Shown: positions 16,401-23,857 of the stretch, piece by piece
Layout of the letters: each line of letters begins with the position of its first letter
Numbering within the stretch: position 1 is the stretch's first letter
Assembly (NCBI GenBank): GCA_026386805.1
Contig: JAPLMX010000211.1
Coordinates: 1-43,666, forward strand
Reading direction: 5' to 3'
Length of the DNA stretch: 43,666 bases
Source of the DNA: Phycisphaerae bacterium
Lineage (GTDB): Bacteria > Planctomycetota > Phycisphaerae > Sedimentisphaerales > Anaerobacaceae
Position numbers and translations under genes: made by a program
Notes under the pieces: generated by a model
Databases searched by the model: none
Seen by the model: the letters and a program-made list of their open reading frames with translations, nothing else
What the model was told of the DNA's origin: nothing

Positions 16401-18130
16401 TTATCGGCAACTCCGGCACAGGCACCTTCAACCAGACCGGGGGAACCAACACGATTGGCACGAGCACGGCGCCGGGCTCGCTCACCATTGGGAACAACCC
16501 TGGGAGCACGGGCACGTACACGCTGAGCGGCACGGGGGCCCTGTCCGTTACTGGTACTGAGTACGTCGGCCTTCAGGGTACCGGGACCTTCACGCAGACG
16601 GGGGGCACGAATACGATTCATGGCACGAATACGATTTATGACAATTACGCGATGGCAACCGGGCTCGTCTTTGGGGGCAATACTGGGAGCACCGGCACGT
16701 ACAATCTGGACGGCAACGGGTTTCTGTGGGTTGGCGGCTTAGAACGCATCGGCCAATATGGCACGGGGATCTTCAATAACAACTGGGGAACGAATACCGT
16801 ACTAGGTGACCTTCTCATTGGGAGCGGCGCGGGCGGCAGCGGCACCTACAACCTCGGCCAATACGGGGCGCTGCACGCCTCCAACGTGGACGCTGGCTGG
16901 TCCGGCACGGGCGCTTTCAACCAGACCGGCGGGAGCAGTACAGTCGCCGGCGCGCTCACCGTGGGATATTATACGGGCAGCACAGGATCCTTCACCCAGA
17001 CAGGTGGGACCAATACGGTCACACACCAGTTATGGGCTGGCGTGAGTTCTGGTGCCAACGGCTCCTATAGCCTCAGCGGCACAGGGGCCCTGTCCGCGGG
17101 CAGTGAGACCATCGGTTATTTTGGAACCGGGACCTTCACGCAGACGGGGGGCACGAATACGATTGGCACGAGCACGGCACCGGGCTCGCTCACCCTTGGG
17201 AACAGTACTGGGAGCACCGGCACGTATAATCTGAGCGGTACCGGGACTCTGTCCGCCGCCAGTGAAACCGTCGGCAATGACGGCACCGGCACTTTCGCGC
17301 AAACGGGCGGGACGAATACGACCAACACGCTGACGGTCAAGGCCAGTTCAACCGCCAGCGGTACCTACAATCTGGGCGGCGGAACCTTGAACGCGACGAC
17401 CATCGTCAACAACGACCAATTCAACTACTCCGGCGGCGCGCTCAACGGCGACTTCACTAATAATCCCGGCGCTGCCTTCAGAATCTCCGGGGCGGGCACG
17501 AGGGTTATCACCGGGGGTGTGATGAACTACGGCACCATCAAGGTGACCGGCTCCACCCAAGGTACGGCCGCAGTCTTCACAGGGGCTTTCGTCAACAACG
17601 GTGTATTGGACTCGGACCCTGCGACACTGGAGTTCTTCGACGATCTCACCATTGGACCGGGCGGTTCGATCTACGCCTCCCCCGGCGACCAGTACATCCT
17701 GCATCGGAACTTCCTCATCGACAGTTCCAACACCGGTGGGTGGACGACCTCCGGGGCCGACCTGATCTTCACCGGCATCGGAATTCACCTTTTCTCTGTC
17801 GGTGCCTTGGACTTGACCTGGGAGGAACTATCCCTGGAGAGCGGTGCAACGCTCGACTTCAGCGGTACCGGTTCCTTCTACGCCGCATCACTCTCCGGCC
17901 TGACCTTCGATCCGGACGGAAGCATCGCCAACCTCTCGGGGCCCGCCGGCTTCGCCCTCTCCTACGACCCCTCCCTGAACCCCGGCCTGAACGGGATCTA
18001 CTCGCTCGCAGGAGGCGGCACTCTCATGCCCATTGGTGGTGCCAGTACGATTCCCGCCCCCGGCGCGATCTTGCTTGGCACCATCGGTGCGGGACTCGTT
18101 GGCTGGCTGCGGAGACGCAGAACACTGTAG
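13484..18130 (+). CDS. Giant secreted T5SS/PEP-CTERM-type repeat protein
   Basis: A 1,548-residue exported protein. AGGAGG lies 7 nt before the ATG, and a signal peptide follows (hydrophobic run NAVVLVSLVLMPLASYG). From about residue 110 to 1290 there are roughly 25 units of about 47 residues, with consensus sGTGTFtQTGGTnt, an 'l.iG...Ga' strand, GTYnLSGTGaLt and 'etIG'. These match the T5SS/PEP-CTERM-associated repeat (TIGR04393-like), expected to stack as a beta-helix. A non-repetitive region of about 250 residues follows. The C-terminus is a sorting tail: IPAPGAI, a hydrophobic helix, then GWLRRRRTL, a PEP-CTERM variant with Pro-Ala-Pro-Gly. It is probably processed by an exosortase (none in the window) and displayed on the surface. 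Near-identical repeat units indicate recent internal duplication. Confidence 0.9.
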   Translation: MRSVGGGVKRATMNAVVLVSLVLMPLASYGEDNYWIGDSGWWDEIAKWSLNRQPLTGDNTFLTSSGALNRVVNYGNVLVPSQVLGSLTIDATGSGTIAFIQGSYGLSANNQDIGSWGSGTFTQTGGTNAGVWFNVGRYAGASGTYNLSDTGSLTTTGASFIGPYGTGTFNQTGGTHATPWLSVGTDAGGIGTYNLSGTGVVATTYAAYIGGAGTGTFNQTGGTNTADWLGLGRKAGGTGTYNLSGTGAITAHAAGIGESGAGTFIQTGGTNTITGGLGIGLNSGGSGSYNLSGTGALSAGGETVGDWGTGTFTQTGGTNTTVWFNVGANAGGTGTYNLSGAGALTTTGGAFIGGSGTGTFNQTGGTHTTGWLNVGTDASGVGTYNLSGTGVLTTALNAVVGYSGTGTFNQTGGTHTVPGGLYIGANSGGNGSYNLSGTGTLSADSEHIGDFGTGTFIQTGGTNTVGWLGLGTQPGGMGAYDLSGTGVLTTGVETIGETDTGTFTQTGGTNTAVWFNVGVGAGATGTFDLGETGALTATGGSFIGGGGTGTFNQTGGTHTTGWLNVGTDASGVGTYNLSGTGVLTTGGSAAIGYSGSGTFNQTGGTFTTGWVSMGSLSGGSGIYNLSGTGVLTTTNGAAIGDIGTGAFYQTGGTFTTTGGFGLGWNSESSGSYDLSGTGALSADSENTGLAGTGTFIQTGGTNTVQWFRVGTEAGGAGTYDLGGTGQLTVTGDAYVGDAGTGTLNQTGGTAAVPWLSIGNRAGGAGTYNLSGAGVLTADGAAIGNSGTGTFNQTGGTNTITGGLAVGLNSGSSGSYSLGGAGSLSTDSETIGESGTGILTQTGGTNTVTGELSVARNSGSSGTYDLSGTGNLSAGAEKIGDSGTGTFTQTGGTNQAGQVIVGNWYNGVGTYKLSGGDLRVAGWEGVGNYSVGAFEQTGGTNTVGSWLTLGNISGSTGTYNLSGTGALTVTDGSLIGNSGTGTFNQTGGTNTIGTSTAPGSLTIGNNPGSTGTYTLSGTGALSVTGTEYVGLQGTGTFTQTGGTNTIHGTNTIYDNYAMATGLVFGGNTGSTGTYNLDGNGFLWVGGLERIGQYGTGIFNNNWGTNTVLGDLLIGSGAGGSGTYNLGQYGALHASNVDAGWSGTGAFNQTGGSSTVAGALTVGYYTGSTGSFTQTGGTNTVTHQLWAGVSSGANGSYSLSGTGALSAGSETIGYFGTGTFTQTGGTNTIGTSTAPGSLTLGNSTGSTGTYNLSGTGTLSAASETVGNDGTGTFAQTGGTNTTNTLTVKASSTASGTYNLGGGTLNATTIVNNDQFNYSGGALNGDFTNNPGAAFRISGAGTRVITGGVMNYGTIKVTGSTQGTAAVFTGAFVNNGVLDSDPATLEFFDDLTIGPGGSIYASPGDQYILHRNFLIDSSNTGGWTTSGADLIFTGIGIHLFSVGALDLTWEELSLESGATLDFSGTGSFYAASLSGLTFDPDGSIANLSGPAGFALSYDPSLNPGLNGIYSLAGGGTLMPIGGASTIPAPGAILLGTIGAGLVGWLRRRRTL
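14548..14664 (+). repeat. Intragenic duplicate, copy 1
   Basis: 117 bp nearly identical (one mismatch seen) to 15121-15237, encoding the unit that contains QTGGTHTTGWLNVGTDASG. Other units of the gene differ far more, so this pair looks recent. Confidence 0.85.
15121..15237 (+). repeat. Intragenic duplicate, copy 2
   Basis: The second copy of the 117-bp segment at 14548-14664, four repeat units downstream in the same reading frame. Confidence 0.85.
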
Positions 18131-18179
18131 TTGCTCGCGCCAGGGACTTGGCACTTCGGGGCTGCGTTCGACAAGAGCG

Positions 18180-18575
18180 CAGCCCTGGAAGGTCACGGAC
18201 GCCGAGGGCAACGTGACGACCACGCCCTACTACCCGGACGGCAAGGTCTGGAAGGTGATCGACGCCAAGGGCAATGTGGCCCAATACGAGTACAACGGCT
18301 TCATGGCTCTGGCCAGGACCACCTACCCCGACGACACCTACGAAGAGCTGACCTATGACGAGTACCGGCGTGTCATCGAAACGCGGGGCCGGTCCGGCCA
18401 GACGATCAGTCTGACCTACGACGGCCTCAACCGCGTCAGCACCAAGACCGTCCGAGACCCCAACTTCGTGCTCGCCAACACGATCACCTACCAGTACGAC
18501 CTGCTGGGCCGGCTGTACAAGGTAACCGACAATACCGGCACGACCTCCTCGAAGGGGCGAGAAATCTCTTCCTGA
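18180..18575 (+). pseudogene. RHS/YD-repeat protein fragment
   Basis: An open frame encodes typical YD/RHS repeat sequence: KVTDAEGNVTTTPYYPDGKV, ARTTYPDDTYEELTYDEYRRV, ISLTYDGLNRVSTKTV and YQYDLLGRLYKVTD. There is no start codon with a ribosome-binding site, no signal peptide, and no core or toxin domain. The frame stops at 18573 after about 130 residues, whereas intact RHS proteins exceed 1,000. It begins about 50 bp after the repeat-protein gene. It is best read as the remnant of a deleted RHS gene. Confidence 0.75.
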
Positions 18576-18612
18576 GACCATACCCCTTGACGCCGGGCGA
18601 AAAACACGGTAA

Positions 18613-18660
18613 GCAAAGCCCCTTGCAGATGCTGTGGGCATCTTGCTTTGCCTAGTTTTT
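18613..18660 (+). terminator. Terminator-like stem-loop with T run
   Basis: GCAAAG (18613) pairs with CTTTGC, and AGATGC with GCATCT across a 5-nt loop, leaving an internal bulge. TAGTTTTT follows. It separates the RHS remnant from the phosphorylase gene. Confidence 0.45.
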
Positions 18661-18678
18661 CAGGGATTGAGCTTGTCT

Positions 18679-20361
18679 ATGACAGACCAGAAACTCACGA
18701 TGCCGGTTTGCCGGCCGTCGATCGCCTACTTTTCCATGGAGATCGGCCTTCGGTCCGACATGCCCACGTACAGCGGCGGATTAGGTATCCTGGCGGGTGA
18801 TACGATTCAAGCCGCGGCCGACATGGGGGCGCCAATGGTGGCCGTGACGATGCTGGCCCGCCAAGGGTACTTTCATCAGGAATTGGATGCCGCCGGTGCT
18901 CAGATCGAGAAGCCCGACGTATGGGACGTTGCGGAGCACTTGAGAGAACTCGAGGCGAAGGTCACGGTGGTCATCGAGAAGAGAAAAGTCCAGGTGCGGG
19001 CCTGGCAGTACGACGTCGTGGGCATGACCGGCTTCACCGTGCCGGTGCTGTTCCTCGACACCGACCTGCCCGTCAATGATGACAAGGATCGGGAGCTGAG
19101 TCACTACCTCTATGGCGGCGACAAACGCTATCGGCTCTGCCAGGAGTACGTGCTCGGCGTGGGCGGCGTCCGGATGCTGCGAACGCTCGGATACGACCAG
19201 ATCGACCGCTTCCACATGAATGAGGGACACGCCGCCTTTTTGATCTTGCAATTGTTCGATGAGGAGCTCGGCCGCTCGGGCGGCAGGAAGATCAAGCCTG
19301 AGCACATCGAGAGCGTGCGAAGAAAGTGCGTCTTCACGACCCATACCCCGGTGGCCGCCGGCCATGACCGATTCCCCATGGACTTGGTCCACAAGGTCAT
19401 CGGGCGTCACAAGATCTGGGAGATCCAGAAGGAATTGACCGGCGATGGGGATACCCTGAACATGACCTACCTGGCGTTGAATTTCAGCCACTACGTCAAC
19501 GGGGTCTCGCAGCAGCACGGGAGGGTCTCGCAGGAGATGTTCAGCGAGTACCGCATCGACGCGATCACCAACGGCGTCCACGCGGCGACGTGGACCTCGC
19601 CGCCGATCCAGAAGCTGCTGGACCGGTACATCCCCGCCTGGCGGGCCGACAACTTCAGCATCCGGTACGCGCTCGGCGTGCCGCCGGAGGAGCTCTGGGA
19701 CGCGCACGCCAAGTGCAAGGCGAAGCTGATCCGCACGATTGCCTCCGAGCAAAAGGTGAGACTCGATCCGGAGGTCTTTACGATCGGTTTCGGCCGCCGC
19801 GCCACCGCCTACAAGCGGGCCGATCTGATCTTTCGGGACCTGGACCGGCTGGCGCAGATCGCCGCCGACGCCGGTCCCTTCCAGATCATCTTCGCCGGCA
19901 AGGCGCACCCGCAGGACGAGCCGGGCAAGAAGCTGATCCGCCAAATCTTCGAGGCCAAGAAGCACTTGGAGCCGACGGTGCGCATTGTCTATCTGCCCAA
20001 CTACGACATCGACGTGGCCAAAATCATGATCCCCGGGGTCGATCTGTGGCTGAACACGCCGCAGCCGCCGCACGAGGCATCCGGGACCAGCGGCATGAAG
20101 GCCGCCCTCAATGGCATCCCCTCCCTGAGCATTCTCGACGGCTGGTGGATCGAGGGCTGCGTCGAGAACCTGACCGGCTGGGCCATCAACGACAAGAGCA
20201 AGACGCGTAAGGGCGGCAAGACCGACACGTCGGGCCGGGACGCGTCGGCGTTGTACGAGAAGCTGCAAAACGTCGTCATTCAACACCCAGCGAATGCTCC
20301 AGGAGTATTTGTTGAAGGCCTATGGACATCTTTTCGACCGCACTACTGCTGTTTCTGGTGA
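18679..20361 (+). CDS. glgP: Alpha-glucan (glycogen) phosphorylase, 3' end frameshifted
   Basis: A GT35-family phosphorylase that releases glucose-1-phosphate from glycogen-type glucans using pyridoxal phosphate. Motifs of the short-form family are present: IAYFSMEIGLRSDMPTYSGG at the start, FHMNEGHAAF, TTHTPVAAGHDRF, GFGRRATAYKRADL, and the PLP-lysine region EASGTSGMKAALNG. ATG 18679 matches the family start. The end is damaged: after LYEKLQNVVI the frame continues with unrelated residues to 20361. In another frame the DNA from about 20279 encodes FNTQRMLQEYLLKAYG, the expected family C-terminus. A deletion of a few tens of codons has evidently shifted the frame. The tail overlaps the next gene by 40 nt. 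It may be inactive. Confidence 0.85.
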   Translation: MTDQKLTMPVCRPSIAYFSMEIGLRSDMPTYSGGLGILAGDTIQAAADMGAPMVAVTMLARQGYFHQELDAAGAQIEKPDVWDVAEHLRELEAKVTVVIEKRKVQVRAWQYDVVGMTGFTVPVLFLDTDLPVNDDKDRELSHYLYGGDKRYRLCQEYVLGVGGVRMLRTLGYDQIDRFHMNEGHAAFLILQLFDEELGRSGGRKIKPEHIESVRRKCVFTTHTPVAAGHDRFPMDLVHKVIGRHKIWEIQKELTGDGDTLNMTYLALNFSHYVNGVSQQHGRVSQEMFSEYRIDAITNGVHAATWTSPPIQKLLDRYIPAWRADNFSIRYALGVPPEELWDAHAKCKAKLIRTIASEQKVRLDPEVFTIGFGRRATAYKRADLIFRDLDRLAQIAADAGPFQIIFAGKAHPQDEPGKKLIRQIFEAKKHLEPTVRIVYLPNYDIDVAKIMIPGVDLWLNTPQPPHEASGTSGMKAALNGIPSLSILDGWWIEGCVENLTGWAINDKSKTRKGGKTDTSGRDASALYEKLQNVVIQHPANAPGVFVEGLWTSFRPHYCCFW

Positions 20362-20927
20362 TTGACCCAGTCGGGAATATCCCTGCGTTTCTGGTCATCC
20401 TCAAGGGCGTGCCGGAGGAAAGACACAGGCAGATCATTCTCCGGGAGTTGTGCATCGCGCTGGTGGCGCTGGTGCTCTTTCTCTTTTTGGGCCAGTTCAT
20501 CCTCGCTGTCCTGCAAGTCTCGCAAGGTTCGCTCGGCGTGGCCGGCGGAATCATCCTGTTCCTGATCGCGGTGCGGATGATTTTCCCGGTTCCCAAGGGG
20601 ATTTTCGGAGAAGAGGCGGAGGTGAGCGAGCCGTTCATCGTGCCTTTGGCCATTCCGCTGATCGCCGGTCCGGCGGCGATGGCCACCCTGATGCTGCTGA
20701 TGGCCCGGGACCCTGCCGATTGGCCCCGGTGGCTCGCCGCTCTGCTGCTTGCCTGGTCCATCTCCGGCATCATTCTCCTGTCGGCGGACCAATTGGCCCG
20801 CCTGCTGGGCCGCAGAACGCTCACGGCGATCGAGCGGCTCATGGGATTGGTCCTGACGGCCGTGGCTGTGCAGATGTTCCTCGACGGCGTCGGTCAAGCC
20901 TATCGGGCGATCGTTCACGGTCCGTAG
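20322..20927 (+). CDS. MarC-family integral membrane protein
   Basis: A 201-residue membrane protein with about six helices, opening with LFLVIDPVGNIPAFLVI, the MarC/UPF0056 signature. Later conserved parts include PLAIPLIAGPAAMATLMLL and ERLMGLVLTAVAVQMFLDGV. Members are described as possible small-molecule or amino-acid exporters, but the substrate is not established. The start lies within the frameshifted 3' end of the phosphorylase. Converges with the isomerase gene at 20966. Confidence 0.88.
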   Translation: MDIFSTALLLFLVIDPVGNIPAFLVILKGVPEERHRQIILRELCIALVALVLFLFLGQFILAVLQVSQGSLGVAGGIILFLIAVRMIFPVPKGIFGEEAEVSEPFIVPLAIPLIAGPAAMATLMLLMARDPADWPRWLAALLLAWSISGIILLSADQLARLLGRRTLTAIERLMGLVLTAVAVQMFLDGVGQAYRAIVHGP

Positions 20928-20965
20928 CACCGCCGTGCGAAGACTCGAAATCCGGAACGTGACCG

Positions 20966-21907
20966 TTACGTGGCGAATCCCCCGAAGATCTGTCGGGTGT
21001 ACTCGGTGCTCTTCTTGAAAGCCTCGACCGCGTTCATGGTATTGGGAGACCCCGCTTCCACCGCCTGCTCCAGGACCAGCAGCGGCTTGACGCCGATCTT
21101 CAGCAGGCCGTCCGCCAGGCGCGGATAATCGATATCGCCCGGCCCGAAAGCCTCGGTCCAGACACCGTTTTGCGACTGGCGCAGGTGCAGCTCGGTGATG
21201 CGGGGACCGTAGAGCTTGACCACGTCGAACAGGGCCACCTGCGAGTTGCCCGAGCCGCGATAAATCCAGTGGGCGTCGAGACACAGAGTCATGTTGGCCG
21301 GGTCCGTGCCGATCATCATGTGATGAAACTCGCGAGCGGCATTGCGCAGCTCCATGTCGTGATTGTGATAGGCGAGGGTCAGGCCCATCTGCTTGAGCCT
21401 GGCGCCGAGCTTGTCCAATGCCGCCGCCTGAACCTGAAGTTGTTCATCGGTCTTATTCTCAGGTCCACCCCAGCGGATCGGGCTGGGATTGGTCACGATG
21501 ATCCGCGTGCCGAAGGCCTTGGCCTTCGCCGCGGCAGCCAGGACCTCCTCGATGCTCTTATCCACTTGCGCGGCCTCGTGCAGCGTGCTGTTGACGTACA
21601 GCGACCGCATCTCAAGTCCGTGCTTCTTCAGCAGCGGCGTCATCTGCTCAATCTGCTGCAAGCCCCCCACGCCCGGCTCAAAGCCATCATTGCCGCTGGC
21701 CTTCACCTCCGCCAGCCCCGAATCGAGCAGCGTGTTGAAATCCTTCTTCTCTCTCGCATAGAAGGTCCCCCAGGGATACTGGTTGCACGCTACATGCAGC
21801 CTGCCTGAACTCGCCGCACTCAACACACCCGGCACAGCCGCCGCCAAGCCTGTCGCCAGCACCGTGTCTCTGAGAAACTCACGTCGAGAAGAAACCTGAT
21901 TTGCCAT
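20966..21907 (-). CDS. Tat-exported sugar phosphate isomerase/epimerase-like TIM barrel protein
   Basis: A 313-residue protein of the xylose-isomerase-like TIM barrel family. The N-terminus carries a twin-arginine signal (SRREFLRDTVLATGLAAAVPG), so it is probably exported folded. Metal-site-like residues are visible: NHDMELRN, CLDAHWIYRG, and the terminal LVLEQ. The start at 21907 is set by GAGGAG upstream and by the position of the Tat motif. Such proteins are abundant in planctomycetes and often work in carbohydrate catabolism; the exact substrate cannot be read here. Confidence 0.85.
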   Translation of the reverse strand: MANQVSSRREFLRDTVLATGLAAAVPGVLSAASSGRLHVACNQYPWGTFYAREKKDFNTLLDSGLAEVKASGNDGFEPGVGGLQQIEQMTPLLKKHGLEMRSLYVNSTLHEAAQVDKSIEEVLAAAAKAKAFGTRIIVTNPSPIRWGGPENKTDEQLQVQAAALDKLGARLKQMGLTLAYHNHDMELRNAAREFHHMMIGTDPANMTLCLDAHWIYRGSGNSQVALFDVVKLYGPRITELHLRQSQNGVWTEAFGPGDIDYPRLADGLLKIGVKPLLVLEQAVEAGSPNTMNAVEAFKKSTEYTRQIFGGFAT

Positions 21908-22056
21908 CGTCCGACACTCCTCAATAGAAGACCTGCGGCTTGCTCCAATGGTGCTACCGTCTGACACTGCCCTCAGTATGAACCCCACAAGCCACGCAGG
22001 CAAGCTCAATCCGGTGTTGCACCCCGTCCGACTCCGACAGTCGCGCGGTTTGCTGC

Positions 22057-22085
22057 TTGCCTGGGCAGGCCCGGTGCTGTAGAAT
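22057..22085 (+). promoter_or_regulatory. Candidate sigma-70 promoter of the antitoxin-like gene
   Basis: TTGCCT (22057-22062), a 17-nt spacer and TAGAAT (22080-22085) lie about 45 bp before the start at 22130. Confidence 0.5.
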
Positions 22086-22129
22086 GTAGACTAGACTGAA
22101 CAAGATGCCCATAAATGCTGGAGAACAAG

Positions 22130-22345
22130 ATGGTTCAGACCATCCAAGCGGTTTTTGACGGCAAAGTGCTCCGGCCGGAAGACCCACTTACCCTTGAGCC
22201 GAATGCGCGAGTCCGAATCACTATCGAGACTCTGGAATCGCGCGAAGAGAAAGCGACATCATTTCTGGATATTGCCCGCTCGCTCAACTTGGAGGGCCCG
22301 CCCGATTGGGCGACGAACGTAGACGCCTATCTTCATGGGCGATGA
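22130..22345 (+). CDS. DUF104-like antitoxin, apparently orphaned
   Basis: A 71-residue protein starting MVQTIQAVFDGKVLRPEDP with ARVRITIE near residue 30, matching the DUF104 (AF2212-like) family of small antitoxins usually paired with a PIN-domain toxin. GGAGA sits 7 nt upstream of ATG 22130. The expected partner is missing: an overlapping ATG at 22335 opens MGDEV, which resembles a PIN-toxin start, but the next 50 residues have no PIN features and the frame ends at 22502. The toxin has probably been lost. Confidence 0.7.
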   Translation: MVQTIQAVFDGKVLRPEDPLTLEPNARVRITIETLESREEKATSFLDIARSLNLEGPPDWATNVDAYLHGR

Positions 22346-22511
22346 GGTACTGAAACGGAGATCAATGAGATGGCTGGGAGAGAACCGAGAATTGCAGGGA
22401 TCCCGTAGCAGGAGTGGGCTTACGCCGTTCAGAGCGTATGATCCTCCAGGGTTTCACAGCGACGGTCAGATGTCTTATGGAACCGTAGGGCACATGGATT
22501 AGACTGACGGA
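22346..22511. other. Gap after the antitoxin-like gene
   Basis: Contains only the 55-codon frame 22335-22502 (MGDEVLKRRSMRWLG...), which I do not believe is a functional gene. It may be the scar of a deleted toxin gene. Confidence 0.4.
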
Positions 22512-22943
22512 GTGAAACACGTGAATTGGAGTCTTCTAACAACTCTACTCACAACGACATTGATCGCGATTCTCGGGTGGATAGTCGTCCATAGACTCAA
22601 CATAATCCGCGACCGCGCAAGCAGACACCGCGATCTGCGAACCCAATTCCTCATAGACGCATATCGAGCTCTGGAGAACTTCGCTGGCCGTCGACCACCC
22701 TACGACCGAGCGCACGTTCAGGACTTCGAACGCGCGATTGCCGATATTCAGTTGTTCGGCAACGAGCAGCAAGTTGAACGTCTTAGAGGAATCTTCGACG
22801 AGAAACGCAGAACCGGAGACGCTGATCTAAATCGGATCGTAAACGAGCTTCGGACGGAGCTCCGTGCGGAGTTGGGATTGCCACTGCTCCACGATAAAGT
22901 GACTTGGTTGAGAATCGACGAAAAGCTCAAGAAGTCAGTCTAA
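22512..22943 (+). CDS. Unknown small membrane-anchored protein
   Basis: A 143-residue protein with one N-terminal membrane helix (LLTTLLTTTLIAILGWIVV) and a charged helical rest (RDRASRHRDLRTQFLIDAYRA; IVNELRTELRAELG). The start is GTG at 22512, or GTG at 22521, which would place the GGAG (22509) at a better distance. I recognise no family. The predicted topology is a short membrane anchor and a cytoplasmic helical domain. Base composition is less GC-rich than its neighbours, which may indicate acquisition. Confidence 0.65.
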   Translation: MKHVNWSLLTTLLTTTLIAILGWIVVHRLNIIRDRASRHRDLRTQFLIDAYRALENFAGRRPPYDRAHVQDFERAIADIQLFGNEQQVERLRGIFDEKRRTGDADLNRIVNELRTELRAELGLPLLHDKVTWLRIDEKLKKSV

Positions 22944-23193
22944 TCGCAAGGCGTTGGGCCGAGAACCTGGGGTTGACTCTTGGCACTTGACAAAGTCCGT
23001 ACGCTACATCATGTGTTGGCCCGGCAATGCGGTGCGAAAGAGGTTCCGGAGTGGCTGAGCCTGGAGTTGGTGTGCAAGTCAGGCCCCAACGGTTGAGGGT
23101 GCATGGAGGAGTTGCTGAAAAACCGGACGGATCGGCGGGTTCAGGTTTGGGTCCAGTCGTGCGATGAGATGATTGAGGAGTGAACACTCAGCC
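22944..23193. other. Gap with no recognisable gene
   Basis: 250 bp with no convincing frame, promoter or hairpin. A TTGACA at 22987 lacks a -10. Confidence 0.5.
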
Positions 23194-23820
23194 ATGGGCG
23201 TTTCGATCCATTATCGTGGACGGTTGAATGATGTTGGCCAACTCGCCACGTTGTGCGGGGAGTTGGCTGACATTGCAGCCGCGATGGGGTGGGAGACTAC
23301 GAGACTGGACGACGATTGGGAGCAGCCAGCCAACGCACGGTTGCGAGCCACGCCGACGGGTGCCCGGATTGACGGTCACTTGGGCCTGAAGGGGATTTGG
23401 ATAGCACTGGGAGGCGGAGCGGAGTCGCTCCGCTTCTTTTTCGACCGCCAAGGCGATCTCCGGTGCCCCGTGAGCATGGTCTTGATCCTGGACGGGACCT
23501 TGAAACCGGAAGAGGCGTGGGTGTCTGTCAAGACCCAGTTTGCCTCTGCCGAGTTGCATGTCCGGATCGTTGGCTTGCTGAAGTACCTGAAGAAGCGGTA
23601 CATAGCCGATCTGCAAGTCTCCGACGAGGGACAGTATTGGGAAACCGGCGACGTCCGAATCCTCCGGGAGAGAATGAATCTGATCGGTGAGAAGATCGAG
23701 CAGATCTCCGGCAAGCTGTCCTCGGCCCGTTTGGGCGATGTGTCGGGCCTGTCCGCCGACGAGATAGCGTCACGGATCGAACAACTGCTGCTGGGGGACG
23801 AGGGCAGGGACACCGAGTGA
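23194..23820 (+). CDS. Conserved hypothetical protein
   Basis: A 208-residue soluble protein starting MGVSIHYRGRLNDVGQL. The opening 'sIHYRGrl' and the following DIAAAMGWETTRLDDDW are familiar from unannotated proteins in diverse bacteria, but I know no function. ATG 23194 is preferred although the nearest GAGGAG is about 13 nt upstream; a TTG at 23173 would add seven residues. The C-terminus is a charged helix (LSADEIASRIEQLLLGDEG). It lies 37 bp upstream of the secreted hydrolase, possibly co-transcribed. Confidence 0.7.
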   Translation: MGVSIHYRGRLNDVGQLATLCGELADIAAAMGWETTRLDDDWEQPANARLRATPTGARIDGHLGLKGIWIALGGGAESLRFFFDRQGDLRCPVSMVLILDGTLKPEEAWVSVKTQFASAELHVRIVGLLKYLKKRYIADLQVSDEGQYWETGDVRILRERMNLIGEKIEQISGKLSSARLGDVSGLSADEIASRIEQLLLGDEGRDTE

Positions 23821-23857
23821 GAAGAGGAACGAGCGGGTTTCGTTGGAGGACTTGCTG

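Noticed and set aside
13958-16621. 887-codon open frame on the minus strand
   Set aside because: It is antisense to the repeat protein. Repetition of one GC-rich unit keeps the opposite strand open, and the product is an Arg/Ala/Pro-rich repetitive string with no family features or ribosome-binding site.
13830-17350. Regularly spaced repeats that might suggest a CRISPR array
   Set aside because: The period is about 140 bp, the units are translated in one frame, and there are no short identical repeats with unique spacers and no cas genes.
22335-22502. 55-codon frame overlapping the antitoxin as an intact toxin gene
   Set aside because: After MGDEV there are no PIN-domain acidic residues, and the length is less than half of a PIN toxin.
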